Shown here: positions 28,493 to 38,005 of the stretch, piece by piece | Numbering within the stretch: the stretch's first letter is position 1 | How the letters are laid out: each line of letters begins with the position of its first letter | Assembly (NCBI GenBank): GCA_000198515.1 | Contig: FP929140.1 | Span: 62,001 to 126,000 of the forward strand | DNA length: 64,000 nucleotides | Source: a gamma proteobacterium HdN1 | GTDB lineage: Bacteria; Pseudomonadota; Gammaproteobacteria; Pseudomonadales; Ketobacteraceae | Reading direction: 5' to 3' | Position numbers and translations under genes: made by a program | The notes under the pieces: generated by a model | What the model was told of the DNA's origin: nothing | What the model saw: the letters and a program-made list of their open reading frames with translations, nothing else | Database searches by the model: none

Positions 28493-30106
28493 ATGGTGGT
28501 GCAGCAGAGGCTTCGCGTAGTTCTGATGGCGCAGATCGTAATCCCGAGCATTGCGCTGGCCTATTTGTGGATGGTGCATGATGCAAGCCGTGTAGCAAAC
28601 TCTGCGCTCGTTGCGTTGTATTGTGTCACTTTTGCAGCCATGTTGGGAATGATGGTTTATTTTTGGAGAACCTTCAATTCGTTGCTTGGTGCGCCAGTAG
28701 AGGATCTGCTGCTCCAGCTAGAAAAGATGAAAGAGGGCGACTTGACTCAATGCTCGTTGGCGCGCTCTACCCGTTTGCGTGGCTCGCTCAGCCATCGCTT
28801 TGGAGCTCTCTGTCAAGAATGGGCGCAGACCCTTTTCTCGGTAACTACGGCCGCTGACATGGCAGGAGTGCGTGGCGCGGGGCTGCGGGAGTCGCTGGAT
28901 GAAACCCGCAAGGGCATGCGTGAGGTAAACGAAACCATTGGCCAGCTTACCGTATCCGTGAACGAGATGGCGGCTAGCATTCGCGAGGTGGCTCAGAACA
29001 CCGAACTCGCGCGCAGCGATGCGGGCGCGGTAGACAAAATTGCCCAGCGCAGTCTGTTGGTGGTGGATGGAACGATCAGCGCTATTCACGGCATGGCGGC
29101 CTCGATGCAGCAGTCTACCGATGCAATCAATCAGCTTGCTGAGGAGAGTTATCGGATTGGTGAAATCGTTGATGTGATCGGCGCAATTTCTCAGCAAACC
29201 AATTTGTTAGCGCTGAACGCGGCGATTGAAGCAGCGCGTGCCGGTGAAGCCGGACGGGGGTTTGCAGTCGTGGCCGACGAAGTGCGCAGTTTGGCAACGC
29301 GCACCCATGATTCAACGACCAATATCCGTGCAATCATAGAGAACCTGCAGCGTGGTACCCAGCTTGCCGTTACCGAAATTCAGCGTAGCAGCGTTGCCAG
29401 TGCCGACATGGTGGCGCACGCCGACGAGGTGCGCGTTGCCCTTCATGAAATTGCGGAGGGTGTGGGCCGCATCTCGCTCACCAATACCCAGGTGGCCACA
29501 GCGACCGAGGAGCAATCCGCCGTAGCCACCACGCTTGGAAACAACATGTCGCGCGTTACGGATATCGTTTCTGCCACGGCAGAACGTGCGCGTAAAGACC
29601 GTATTCGCGCACTGGATAGCGAACTATCCATCGAGGATGTGATCCTGCTCATGAACACGTTCAAAACCGGCGTGAAGGTCAGTAAGCCCACGGACGCGCA
29701 CACCATTGTGGATTGGAGCGATCTTTATAGTGTAGAGATTGGGTTGCCAGACAAGCAGCACCAGCAACTGTTCGTGCTGATGAACCAAGCATATGGTCTT
29801 ATGTTGGAAGAATCCTGTGCGACCCAAATACAACCCGTACTAACGGAGCTGCTCAAAGTCGCCACCACTCATTTCCGTGAAGAAGAGGCGCTCATGGAAA
29901 AAGCGGACTATCCCGAACTTGCGCGTCATCGGGAGATTCATAATCGGCTGTTAAAAGACGCAACGGCACTGGCGGGCGCATATCAAGCCTCCAAGCAAGA
30001 AGCCGATTTGCTTAAGTTGATCTTGTTTTTGAAGAATTGGCTGATCGGACATATTTTTAAGGTTGATAAGCGCTACACAGAGTGTATGAAGGCGGCAGGT
30101 TTTTAA
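28493..30106 (+). CDS. Methyl-accepting chemotaxis protein with C-terminal hemerythrin
   Basis: The 537-residue protein has two N-terminal membrane segments (about 10-30 and 38-60) with almost no periplasmic loop, so it senses in the cytoplasm or membrane. A HAMP-like linker leads to the MCP signalling domain with the hairpin tip [20 protein letters not shown] (about residue 230). The C-terminal 135 residues form a bacteriohemerythrin domain: [43 protein letters not shown] and [12 protein letters not shown], which carry the His/Glu/Asp di-iron ligands. It probably couples O2 or redox state to taxis. Gaggtagtgag precedes the ATG. Confidence 0.92.
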   Translation: MVVQQRLRVVLMAQIVIPSIALAYLWMVHDASRVANSALVALYCVTFAAMLGMMVYFWRTFNSLLGAPVEDLLLQLEKMKEGDLTQCSLARSTRLRGSLSHRFGALCQEWAQTLFSVTTAADMAGVRGAGLRESLDETRKGMREVNETIGQLTVSVNEMAASIREVAQNTELARSDAGAVDKIAQRSLLVVDGTISAIHGMAASMQQSTDAINQLAEESYRIGEIVDVIGAISQQTNLLALNAAIEAARAGEAGRGFAVVADEVRSLATRTHDSTTNIRAIIENLQRGTQLAVTEIQRSSVASADMVAHADEVRVALHEIAEGVGRISLTNTQVATATEEQSAVATTLGNNMSRVTDIVSATAERARKDRIRALDSELSIEDVILLMNTFKTGVKVSKPTDAHTIVDWSDLYSVEIGLPDKQHQQLFVLMNQAYGLMLEESCATQIQPVLTELLKVATTHFREEEALMEKADYPELARHREIHNRLLKDATALAGAYQASKQEADLLKLILFLKNWLIGHIFKVDKRYTECMKAAGF

Positions 30107-30118
30107 TGCGTGTTTTCT

Positions 30119-30152
30119 AAAAGCGGTGTGGTGGATGCGCTGTACCGCTTTT
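30119..30152. terminator. Hairpin terminator after the chemoreceptor
   Basis: Perfect nine-base arms aaaagcggt (30119-30127) and accgctttt (30144-30152) have a 16-nt loop, A-rich on one side and T-rich on the other. They lie 13 bp after the stop. The arrangement could act in either direction. Confidence 0.65.
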
Positions 30153-30225
30153 GCGTATTAACAGGAGTCACCTACAATTTAGGAAGCTGCCATCATTTAG
30201 GTAAAGACTGCTAAGTGCTATCGCC

Positions 30226-31869
30226 ATGGATCTAATTCCCTACCATAAAAAATCTGTGCTGGTGATTGAAGACTTGGCGGAGATGCGCGCGTCGATGAAG
30301 TCTATGCTAGGCAATATGGGCGTACAAAGCATTGAGTCGGTGAACTCCGGCGAAGAGGCGATGAATAAGCTGCGCGTGAATCACTACGATATTGTGCTTT
30401 CTGATTACGAGCTGGGACGTGGCAAAGATGGCCAGCAGATCCTAGAAGAGTGCAGGGCGGCCAATCTGATCAAGGCGCAGACCATTTTTGTGCTTGTTAC
30501 CGCAGCTCAAACGGTTGAAATGGTTATGGGTGCCTTGGAGTTTGAACCGGATGGCTATATCACCAAACCCGTTACGCTCGATATTCTGCGCACGCGCTTG
30601 AATAAAATCATTCGCACAAAAGACGTGTACGCGGAAATCAATCGCGCGATCGACAATAAGGATGTAACGGGCGCACTGGAGGCCTGTAATCGCTTGGCGG
30701 TTGAACGCCCACGGTTTGCGTTAGCGTCTTATCGCATTAAAGGGAAGGTGTTGTTGGATGTAGGCCGCCTCCAAGAGGCGCGGGACATTTTTGAGACGGT
30801 TCTCGGGATCAAGCGAGTTGCATGGGCGGTACTCGGAATGGCAAAAGTCCTCTATCGGCAGGGTGAGCTGGAGGAGTCTCGGAAGCTGCTAGAGGGGCTC
30901 GCAAATTCCAATGCAAAGTTTGTAGAAGCGCTAGACTGGCTGGCCAAAGTTTTGGAGGCGCAGGGAAAATATAACGCGGCACAAAAGGTGCTGGAGACCG
31001 CGGTTGCCAACTCTGCAAAGTCGGTTCAGAGGCAGCAAGCTTTGGCGCGTTTGGCGGAGCTCAATAACGACTATCCTGTAATGTATCGAGCCTGCCGAAA
31101 GGCGGTAGGCTTGGGGAAAAATTCGTTTTTTAATAACCCGCAGATGTATATTGCACTCGCAAAATCCTTGCAACCCAAAATCGTTGGCGGCAGTTTGCGG
31201 GAGCAAAAGCTCTGCATTACCGAAGCATTCAGTCTGTTGGAAATGGCGCGTACTCAATTTGATCTTGATGGAGTTTCTGTGCTCAAGGCAAGTTTGGTAG
31301 AGGCGCAAACGCTGTTTAACTCCGGTAAAAAAACGGAGGGTTCGCTAGCGTATCGGGCTGCGCAGGTGCAGGTTGACGCAAATCCGGATCTTTCGCTGGA
31401 TGATAAGCTGGATATTCTGATTGTCCGGTTGAGCTTCGATGATGAGGCAACTCTAAAGGCATATGGCGATGAACTGCTTGCTCAAATAAAGGGCGATCGT
31501 CGTTTGGAAAACAAATACTACAGCATTCTGGAGAACCATCTGAGCGAGCAACCAGAAGAACGGCTTGCGCTCATGAAGCGTCGTGGCGAGGAGTTGATGG
31601 GGCGTTCCAATTGGGAGGATGCAGTCGATCTTTATTTGCGAGCCAGTGAGTTGAAGAATGCGGATACCGATGTACGTATCGGCGCAATTAAAGCTACGAT
31701 CGGTTTGTTTGCCAGTGGGCATCCCGATTCCGCGCGGATTGCAACCATTGACAGCCTGTTGTCGCAGCTTGCGAATCTGCCGGAATCGGATGCCCGCTTT
31801 CCTGTGGTGCAGCGTTTGCAGCGAGAATGGGTGGAGGTGACAGCCGTTGAACTTGCCGCACAATCCTGA
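30226..31869 (+). CDS. Response regulator with TPR output
   Basis: The 547-residue protein has a receiver domain (about 10-130: VLVIEDLAEMRAS, phospho-Asp in DIVLSDYELG, Lys in GYITKPVT). A long helical TPR region follows (about 140-540), with units such as ALEACNRLAVERPRFALASY, QEARDIFETVLGI, EESRKLLEGLA and WEDAVDLYLRASEL. There is no DNA-binding or enzymatic output, so it probably works by protein-protein contact. Its last 23 bases overlap the small histidine kinase gene, its likely partner. Confidence 0.9.
   Translation: MDLIPYHKKSVLVIEDLAEMRASMKSMLGNMGVQSIESVNSGEEAMNKLRVNHYDIVLSDYELGRGKDGQQILEECRAANLIKAQTIFVLVTAAQTVEMVMGALEFEPDGYITKPVTLDILRTRLNKIIRTKDVYAEINRAIDNKDVTGALEACNRLAVERPRFALASYRIKGKVLLDVGRLQEARDIFETVLGIKRVAWAVLGMAKVLYRQGELEESRKLLEGLANSNAKFVEALDWLAKVLEAQGKYNAAQKVLETAVANSAKSVQRQQALARLAELNNDYPVMYRACRKAVGLGKNSFFNNPQMYIALAKSLQPKIVGGSLREQKLCITEAFSLLEMARTQFDLDGVSVLKASLVEAQTLFNSGKKTEGSLAYRAAQVQVDANPDLSLDDKLDILIVRLSFDDEATLKAYGDELLAQIKGDRRLENKYYSILENHLSEQPEERLALMKRRGEELMGRSNWEDAVDLYLRASELKNADTDVRIGAIKATIGLFASGHPDSARIATIDSLLSQLANLPESDARFPVVQRLQREWVEVTAVELAAQS
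31833..31840 (+). promoter_or_regulatory. Ribosome site selecting a TTG start
   Basis: Ggaggtga lies six bases before the TTG at 31847, inside the end of the receiver-TPR gene. This strong site supports TTG as the start of the small kinase. Confidence 0.75.
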
Positions 31870-32566
31870 TCAGCATCGGGCCGATCTCCTGTTTGCAGCA
31901 TCCATACACGAGTTAAAAAATCGCTTTGGCCTGCTGCTGGTGAATCTGGAAGCTCTTTTGCCTCAGCTTACGCTTGCGCCAGAGCAGCAAGGCGCTGTGG
32001 CCAGCATTCGCCACGACGCTCAGTATATTGGCGATGAGTTGGTGCGCTTGTTGACGGTGTTCAAGGCTGCGGGCGGCCAGTTGCGCGCCAATATCGACCA
32101 ATATGCGCTGGAGGATTTGCTGGAAGAGGTCGTTGCAAGACATGCAACGACTGCGAGAGCGACCGGTTGCATGATCGGTTTTGAGTGTGATTCAGAGCTG
32201 GTTGGATTTCTGGATGAGGGTATCATTCGGGTGGTGCTGGATACCTGCATTTATAACGCAGTGAAAGCCGGTGCGCACCAGATTACTCTACGCGCAGTAG
32301 AGAGTCAGGATGGGTTGCGTATTGATGTCGATGATGACGGCCCAGGCTTTCCCGAGGAAATGCGTCTGCGCTATAACGCCAGCATTGACTGCGGGAGTCT
32401 TGCGCCTGCTCGAAGCGTAAATCCTGCAGAAAACACAACGGGCCTTGGCCTGTATTTTGCCAATAGCCTGCTCGCGCAGATTTGTGAGCAAGAAGCCTGT
32501 GGTCGCCTGCTGCTCGGTGTGTCCCCAGAGGGTGGCGCACAGGCGTCGTTATTGATTCCTCAGTAG
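31847..32566 (+). CDS. Small soluble histidine kinase
   Basis: The 239-residue protein has no membrane segment or sensor domain. It has a dimerisation helix with candidate acceptor His in ASIHELKNRFGLLLVNLEAL and an ATPase domain (IRVVLDTCIYNAVKAGA N-box-like, IDVDDDGPGFPEE G1, TTGLGLYFANSLL G2). It starts at TTG 31847, supported by ggaggtga, and overlaps the receiver-TPR gene by 23 bp in another frame. The pair looks like a self-contained two-component unit with translational coupling. Input must come from protein contacts. Confidence 0.85.
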   Translation: MNLPHNPDQHRADLLFAASIHELKNRFGLLLVNLEALLPQLTLAPEQQGAVASIRHDAQYIGDELVRLLTVFKAAGGQLRANIDQYALEDLLEEVVARHATTARATGCMIGFECDSELVGFLDEGIIRVVLDTCIYNAVKAGAHQITLRAVESQDGLRIDVDDDGPGFPEEMRLRYNASIDCGSLAPARSVNPAENTTGLGLYFANSLLAQICEQEACGRLLLGVSPEGGAQASLLIPQ

Positions 32567-32589
32567 CGGTTGCTTGTTGCCGCCAAGTG

Positions 32590-34290
32590 TCATTCTTCTT
32601 TTTCTTTGTGGTTGTGTGAAAGCCATTTCCAGAGCCATCCACCGCTTGCTTTTCCGCTCAATACATAACCGAGGACGTTATTGTTTTGGAGCGTTAGCTC
32701 TAAGTGGTTGCGGATTCCGTGGGGGCCTGCGACGAGCAGGTGGTCGCCCGCGACCAGATCAAATTCTGGGCCAGGAAGGAGGATCGGCGTGCCGCTTCTT
32801 TCCAGTCGCAGTGGCACGATTGGGAGTGGCTTGTTGTGGTCTTGATTGCTCATCAGCAGTGTGCCCAGCTTGATGCCGCCATTGAGCATCAGGTGGCGAT
32901 GGGCTGCGATTGCGCCCTGCGCGTTGAGATGGATTCCCCAAATGTCTGGTATTCGGTTGGGGCAGACTGCATTGAGGCTTGCGGCCAGCCTTGCACACCA
33001 TGCTTCGTCCTGTTTGCGAACCGAGTTTAGAAAGCGTGCCAGCATCGGCGTCGTCAAAATTGCGAGGCACTCTTGCGCCACAATCTGACTCGGAACCATG
33101 CAAAAATCGCCCTCGAAGGCCTCAAACAGCGCGTTATTTGCGGCCCGATTCTGGCGGGTGACAACAAAAATGTCTGGATTGAGCTCGCGAGCCGTAACGG
33201 CAATGGCAAGGTTGCTGACGTCGTCGTCACTGCCTGCCACGATGCCGGCCGCTTCGCGCACGCCGGCTGCATCCAGAGTGAACGCATCGGTGCCGTGGCC
33301 GCGAATGATTTCCTGCTCTGGCGTTGGGCCGTTGGGATCGACAATCGTCATCGTTACGTCGGTTGCGCGAAGGTTGCGCACGATGGCTTGGCCGAAGACT
33401 CCAAAACCACAAACGATCCAATGGCCTTTGGGCGGGCGGTGCGGCTCCGGTAGCGGGCCATCGGGGATGCCGGTGAGTAGCTCAACGAGGCGAAATTGTT
33501 CTGGAGCAATTGCGGCAAGGGAGAGGTATTCGGCGAAACGTTCAAAGGGGTTGATAATGTGATCCGCCCCGAAGGATGTCATATTGGCCACAATTGCGGC
33601 GCTGCGTGCGCGCGCAAGCACCGGAGTTGTGGGGTTTAGCAGGCGGGCTGCCATCACGATGGCGAGGTTGGCGGCTTCGCTATTGGTGACGGCTAGAATG
33701 CCTCGGCAGCGAGGGTGGCATAGGCCGCCTTGTAGCAGCTTGTCAGGCAGGCGCACGTCTACCGCGAGCGCGATGGGTTCGGTGCGGTATTCCACCAATT
33801 CGAGTTCTTGCACGCGCAGCTCGTCTTTTTCGAGCACCACAAAGCGCTGGCGTAGGTGGTCTAAGGTGTCGCAGATCAGGCTGCCGGTTTCGCCATAACC
33901 GCAAACCAAATAAAAAGGCTCGTTCAGATGCTTCAAGCGGCGTGCAAAGCGATTCGCCACCAATGCGTTCTGAAGGCCCTTATCCTGAAATAGCGCAACC
34001 AGTGTTACAAGCACAAACGACCAGCTGATTACGAGCAAATAGATGCAGCCGGTAATCCACAGACGTTGCCCGTCGGAAAATCCGCTGGCGGGCTCGGTAT
34101 AGCCGATGGTGGTGGCTGTGTAGGTAATAAAATAAAAGGCGTGGAAAAAATCCATGGGCGGCGCAGGCTGGCCGTTTACATCTACGCTTGGAATCAGCGT
34201 GAGCCCGAGTACAGCGATGGCGTGGCTTAAGATTACCAAGATCACAGGCAGGCGCACGCGTCTCAGCAGTAGAAATATGGCGTAGTTCAT
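32590..34290 (-). CDS. Potassium channel with two RCK domains
   Basis: The 566-residue protein has TM1 (about 15-37), a pore helix and filter (TATTIGYTEP), TM2 (about 80-105), a first TrkA-N/RCK domain (about 125-270, FYLVCGYGETGSLICDTL), a second (about 300-430, HWIVCGFGVFGQAIVRNL) and a TrkA-C-like tail (about 480-550). The filter TIGYTE differs from the usual TVGYGD by Thr for the second Gly and Glu for Asp. It is 17 bp downstream of a small membrane-protein gene and likely co-transcribed. It converges with the small kinase. Confidence 0.9.
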   Translation of the reverse strand: MNYAIFLLLRRVRLPVILVILSHAIAVLGLTLIPSVDVNGQPAPPMDFFHAFYFITYTATTIGYTEPASGFSDGQRLWITGCIYLLVISWSFVLVTLVALFQDKGLQNALVANRFARRLKHLNEPFYLVCGYGETGSLICDTLDHLRQRFVVLEKDELRVQELELVEYRTEPIALAVDVRLPDKLLQGGLCHPRCRGILAVTNSEAANLAIVMAARLLNPTTPVLARARSAAIVANMTSFGADHIINPFERFAEYLSLAAIAPEQFRLVELLTGIPDGPLPEPHRPPKGHWIVCGFGVFGQAIVRNLRATDVTMTIVDPNGPTPEQEIIRGHGTDAFTLDAAGVREAAGIVAGSDDDVSNLAIAVTARELNPDIFVVTRQNRAANNALFEAFEGDFCMVPSQIVAQECLAILTTPMLARFLNSVRKQDEAWCARLAASLNAVCPNRIPDIWGIHLNAQGAIAAHRHLMLNGGIKLGTLLMSNQDHNKPLPIVPLRLERSGTPILLPGPEFDLVAGDHLLVAGPHGIRNHLELTLQNNNVLGYVLSGKASGGWLWKWLSHNHKEKEE

Positions 34291-34307
34291 GGCTTGGGTG
34301 GTTCCAC

Positions 34308-34691
34308 CTAGCGGCGTAGCATGATGGTTTCAGTCGTCAGAATGATCACAGATACGATGTTTGCCAACAGTGCGCCGCCGGAGAGTGATACTACGGAAGC
34401 AGTTACATGGGGTGTCATCCCCTCTTTGGTGACATAAAGTGCAACGCCCCAAGTAATGGCTGCTGCGATGAGTTGAAGGTCGGCTACAAGGCTTGCAGAA
34501 AGATGGGTGGCGCCGATCTGGGTGCGATCACCAAATTTCAGGGCGGTCGCAATTAGGTTGACGACGATCGCGGCAAAAAGCTCATACACGTTGTGTAGCT
34601 CTGGGCGGTCAATGTCGCCAATAAAAAAGCCGAAGTTCAGCGTTGCTGCCAGAACGATAAAGAAACCGAAAACCACTTTTTCAAAGTTCAT
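34308..34691 (-). CDS. Small four-TM membrane protein (DUF6394-like)
   Basis: The 127-residue protein has about four hydrophobic segments (VVFGFFIVLAATLNFGFFI, LFAAIVVNLIATAL, LQLIAAAITWGVAL, GGALLANIVSVIILT). From memory it resembles DUF6394, a family found next to ion-channel genes. ATG 34691 is chosen; an in-frame GTG three codons upstream is possible. It lies directly upstream of the potassium channel, suggesting an accessory subunit. The role is not established. Confidence 0.75.
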   Translation of the reverse strand: MNFEKVVFGFFIVLAATLNFGFFIGDIDRPELHNVYELFAAIVVNLIATALKFGDRTQIGATHLSASLVADLQLIAAAITWGVALYVTKEGMTPHVTASVVSLSGGALLANIVSVIILTTETIMLRR

Positions 34692-34925
34692 AGAGCACAC
34701 TCTGATCTGATTCCCTGTTGTGAGAGGTGGCGCCTAACGGCCATCATGTACTGCTCAAGTGTAAACGGTTTTCCGGCGGGTGTGATTTTAAGTCAAGCGG
34801 GTATACAGTGTTGCGGCAAATGTACCTGTTTCCGGCGACGTGATGAACGGAAAGTGAATATTGCTGGCGTTCGGGCGACAAGAAATTTATATTCTCCGCT
34901 TTCTCATTGGGAGAGAGTATTGATC

Positions 34926-35402
34926 ATGAGCGAAGAAAAGCAGATTTCCGTCACCCTTGAACAACAGAGCGACTACCGTTTCTTGGCAAGCTACGATGAT
35001 GGCGCACCGGCGCTGATCACGGATGAGCCAGCCCCGCTTGGCCAAGGCCAAGGGCCGAGCCCAGTGCAACTACTGACAACGGCGGTGGGCAATTGCCTTA
35101 CGGATAGCCTGCTATTTGCACTGCGTAAATTTAAGCAAGAAGCGGAGCCGCTGCGCACCCAGGTGACTGCCAAAGTTGGGCGCAACGAGAAGGGCCGGAT
35201 GCGCGTGTTGGAGATCGAAGCCCATATCCGCCTCGGCACTGCGCTGATGCACCTTTCCAATGCGGAGCGCGTTTTGGGCCAGTTTGAAGGTTTTTGTACG
35301 GTCACGCAAAGCGTGGCGCAGGGCTTGCCGATCAAGCTCAGCGTGTTCGATTCCACGGGGGCACTGCTGCACTACTCGGATTCCAGTGAGGACGGGGAAT
35401 AA
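34926..35402 (+). CDS. OsmC family protein
   Basis: The 158-residue protein has the OsmC/Ohr-type peroxidase fold with both conserved cysteines, the first in AVGNCLTDSL and the second in FCTVTQSVAQG. It probably reduces organic peroxides or acts as a related detoxifying protein; the subgroup (OsmC, Ohr or YhfA-like) is not resolved. ATG 34926 is chosen over a far upstream in-frame start because gggagagag lies nearby. It converges with the PstS-like gene, with a hairpin between them. Confidence 0.87.
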   Translation: MSEEKQISVTLEQQSDYRFLASYDDGAPALITDEPAPLGQGQGPSPVQLLTTAVGNCLTDSLLFALRKFKQEAEPLRTQVTAKVGRNEKGRMRVLEIEAHIRLGTALMHLSNAERVLGQFEGFCTVTQSVAQGLPIKLSVFDSTGALLHYSDSSEDGE

Positions 35403-35419
35403 GGAAAACAGGGAGTGTA

Positions 35420-35447
35420 GAGAACAAGGGGTAGTCCCGCTTCTCTC
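35420..35447. terminator. Hairpin between osmC and the PstS-like gene
   Basis: Arms agagaa (35420-35425) and ttctct (35442-35447) enclose a second short ggg/ccc pairing. No clear U-tract is seen. Its position between convergent genes suggests a two-way terminator. Confidence 0.4.
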
Positions 35448-35451
35448 AAAA

Positions 35452-35886
35452 TCAGTGATACGGAAGCACAAGCACCACTTTCACCGAATCATCCACCGAT
35501 TCCCGAAGGATGTAGCCCAATGCGTTGCGATACAGGGCTACTTGCTCCTTGACGGAAGCGTCGTCGGGTAGAGAGGAGGGGGGCTGGCCGCGCCCAGTAA
35601 AGATCAGCTGTGCCCAATAGGCGCGGGAATCGCGCGGGCTGCGTTGCAGAACGATGCGGTCAAATGCGACTCGTGCGGGTGACTCTTCCACCTGCATAAA
35701 AGTCACCGCGTTTTGCTCGTCCGGCAGAGTGCGGCTCTTGGCCATAAACAGCTGGCGCACCTGTGAGATGGTGATACTGTCGAAGTTGGCTTTAGGGTTC
35801 GCGATGATTGCGATTTCCGCTGCCCAGAGCGCACCCGATGCAAGGCTGGTTGCGGCGGCGATCAGTAGGTGTAGCGCAAACTTCAT
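35452..35886 (-). CDS. Small PstS-like periplasmic protein, copy 1
   Basis: The 144-residue protein has a signal peptide (MKFALHLLIAAATSLASGAL, mature AEIAIIANPKAN). The domain resembles a single lobe of phosphate-binding proteins, with ITISQVRQLFMAKSRTLPD, RDSRAYWAQLIFTGRGQPP and ALGYILRESV. ATG 35886 is chosen because aaggag lies nine bases upstream. It sits 26 bp after the beta-barrel gene. The same pair occurs again at 56552-58367, with gene order reversed. Single-lobe PstS-like proteins of this kind have no defined ligand. Confidence 0.82.
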   Translation of the reverse strand: MKFALHLLIAAATSLASGALWAAEIAIIANPKANFDSITISQVRQLFMAKSRTLPDEQNAVTFMQVEESPARVAFDRIVLQRSPRDSRAYWAQLIFTGRGQPPSSLPDDASVKEQVALYRNALGYILRESVDDSVKVVLVLPYH

Positions 35887-35912
35887 GGCGATCAACTCCT
35901 TAGCCTGTAGCA

Positions 35913-37286
35913 TCAAAACGCGACGTTGAGTGCGGTGCGAAATAACATATTGCTGCCAATTGCGCCTGTTTCCTCGCGCACGGTTGGGTCGCGCGTGAAG
36001 CGGAGCAGCTCAAACTTAACCACCGTACCAGATGTGATGTCTATACCCATCCCGATCGTGACTGTACGCCAATGGGAAGCAGTCGCGGCGGGTGGCTTTG
36101 CGCGAATCTGACGGCCGTAAAATTCGGCGATTTGGCTGGGAGTTGGGCTTTCGGGAAGCACTGCGTAGTAGTCATCCAGCACCGCAGCTTTGATGTCTTG
36201 GCGATAGCGTGAGTAGGTCGCGTGCCAAGTGAACTGGTTTTGGCGCCAGCCTGCGGAGGCGTACCAAGCCGTGACATTGCCGAACATGTAGGTGTCGGTT
36301 CGGAAGGTGCTCCACTCGGCAATGGCAAACCAGCGTTCGCGGTCGATTTTTGCGGCAAGGTCGCGGTAATGCCATCTTTTGTCTTCTACTTGCAGCGCTT
36401 GGTCGATCATTGGTGCCATGCTAGGTGCGAGCTGCTCTTTGAGTGCTTGTGCGCTCGCTGCATCTAGCTGGCCGCTCCGGACTGCGTAGTCAAAGCCGCG
36501 GTCGATCAGGTTGTCTGAAGAAAGTACTTCGGATGCCAGGCTGATTTCTGCTTGAAAAATTGCAGCGCGCAAGGTGAGCCAGCTGTCGTAGCTGTACGTA
36601 AACACGGCGCCCAATACGTTGCGCATGGTAAGTTCACCGTGAGTGGCGGCGACGAACTGCTCGTCTGATCCGTAGGCTAGCTCTGCGCTCCATTCGCTGT
36701 TGCCGTATACGCTTTGATATATATAGTCTACTCCGGTGAGAGGGAGATCATAGTCATGTACATCGCGGGGCGGGCGTATCCAATGGTAGGAATATCCCAC
36801 GTTTAGGCTATCGGAGTAGAGATAGATGGGTGCGCCGATGCGGCCAATGCGAAAGCTGGAGTGTTCGGTAGGGATCCAGGTTGCGTAGAGCCAGCGGAGC
36901 TCTGTTTCGTAGTGGTCTTGGCTGCTATTGGCCTGCAATTGCAGGGTAACTGCGGTCTTTGCATCAATTGCGTACATTGCCTGCATGCCGGCGGAGGTTT
37001 CGTTGTCCATCACAAAATCTGTACTGTAGTTCGCATAACTGGGTGGGCGGCGATCTTGACGAGCGCTGGCCGGCTCTTTCTGTAGAGCACCGCCTACCAC
37101 GTTCAGGTATCCGTTCCAGCGAACGCCCTCTGCAAATGCGTTGGGCGCAACGAACCCCAATGCAAGCGAGGTGGCTAGGCTGCTGCGAGCCAGCCAAGCC
37201 ATGCCGCTAGCTGCTGTTGAGAGCGAACCGATGCGTTCGAAAGTGATCGTCAAAATGTGCATTCTCCGTAGGGCGGAACAGTGCAT
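35913..37286 (-). CDS. Outer-membrane beta-barrel protein, copy 1
   Basis: The protein is up to 457 residues, with a signal-like segment (MAWLARSSLATSLALGFVAPNAFA) and alternating aromatic/polar strands ending in a C-terminal Phe (FRTALNVAF), typical of barrels recognised by BAM. The landmark FRIGRIGAPIYLYSDSLNVG, followed by GYSYHWIRPP, recurs almost identically in the second copy at 57054. Three in-frame starts exist (37286, 37262, 37202); none has a convincing ribosome site, and 37202 gives the most compact signal peptide. It is probably a porin-like protein partnering the PstS-like protein downstream. Confidence 0.8.
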   Translation of the reverse strand: MHCSALRRMHILTITFERIGSLSTAASGMAWLARSSLATSLALGFVAPNAFAEGVRWNGYLNVVGGALQKEPASARQDRRPPSYANYSTDFVMDNETSAGMQAMYAIDAKTAVTLQLQANSSQDHYETELRWLYATWIPTEHSSFRIGRIGAPIYLYSDSLNVGYSYHWIRPPRDVHDYDLPLTGVDYIYQSVYGNSEWSAELAYGSDEQFVAATHGELTMRNVLGAVFTYSYDSWLTLRAAIFQAEISLASEVLSSDNLIDRGFDYAVRSGQLDAASAQALKEQLAPSMAPMIDQALQVEDKRWHYRDLAAKIDRERWFAIAEWSTFRTDTYMFGNVTAWYASAGWRQNQFTWHATYSRYRQDIKAAVLDDYYAVLPESPTPSQIAEFYGRQIRAKPPAATASHWRTVTIGMGIDITSGTVVKFELLRFTRDPTVREETGAIGSNMLFRTALNVAF

Positions 37287-37426
37287 TCCATTAGTGTAGA
37301 AGCTTTCAGTAAGTGTAGAGAAGATTTTGGGATATGCTTGATGTAGAGCCGGTGCGCCGTATAATCGACCCGTAAGTCAAAGGCGTCTCGTGAGGGGTGC
37401 GTCAAATCAAATAAAGGGGTATCGCT

Positions 37427-37942
37427 ATGGCGACCGAAGTTAGCGCCTGCGTAGAACTTGATCTCCCGCGCAGCGAAGCATGGCAAAAGCTCGCCGATTT
37501 ATCCCTCGCGCACCACTATGTGCCCGGTGTGGTGGATACACGTATTACCACCAGCACCCTACAGGGCGTTGGGGTGAGTCGGAACGTCTATCGCAAACGC
37601 GGTGAATACCTTGAGGAAACCGTCACGGAATGGGTGCCTGAGCATGGGTTCACCCTGCGCCTTCACAAGGGGGAGCGTGACGCTCCTCTGCGCGGCGCAT
37701 GGTTTCGCTATCGCCTTGATGATGCGCCTGCTGGAAAGACTCGTTTGACCACAACGATGGGGTACATTCCTCCTTTTGGTGTGCTCGGGCAGTGGCTGGA
37801 TGGCGCGTTTTTGCGCCGTATCATTCAGCGCGCGATTGGCGATGTTGCCGTGTGCCTCAAACACTTTTACGAAACGGGGGAAACTCCAACGAGCGAGCAG
37901 CGTAAGTCGTTGCGTTCGGCGCTAAACCCCTTGGTTTCGTAA
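37427..37942 (+). CDS. SRPBCC (START-like) family protein
   Basis: The 171-residue protein has the polyketide cyclase/SRPBCC pattern. It begins with a strand and the helix SEAWQKLADLSLAHHYVPGV, continues with strands containing RKRGEYLEETVTEWVPEHG, and ends with the long helix LRRIIQRAIGDVAVCLKHFY. Such folds bind hydrophobic ligands. No catalytic residues can be named and the ligand is unknown. An aagggg ribosome site precedes the ATG. Confidence 0.78.
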   Translation: MATEVSACVELDLPRSEAWQKLADLSLAHHYVPGVVDTRITTSTLQGVGVSRNVYRKRGEYLEETVTEWVPEHGFTLRLHKGERDAPLRGAWFRYRLDDAPAGKTRLTTTMGYIPPFGVLGQWLDGAFLRRIIQRAIGDVAVCLKHFYETGETPTSEQRKSLRSALNPLVS

Positions 37943-38005
37943 GGATTGCATTCAAACGTCGGCGCGTACGTTTTCGCAATGAGCGCGCTTTGCACAGTTT
38001 TTTCC

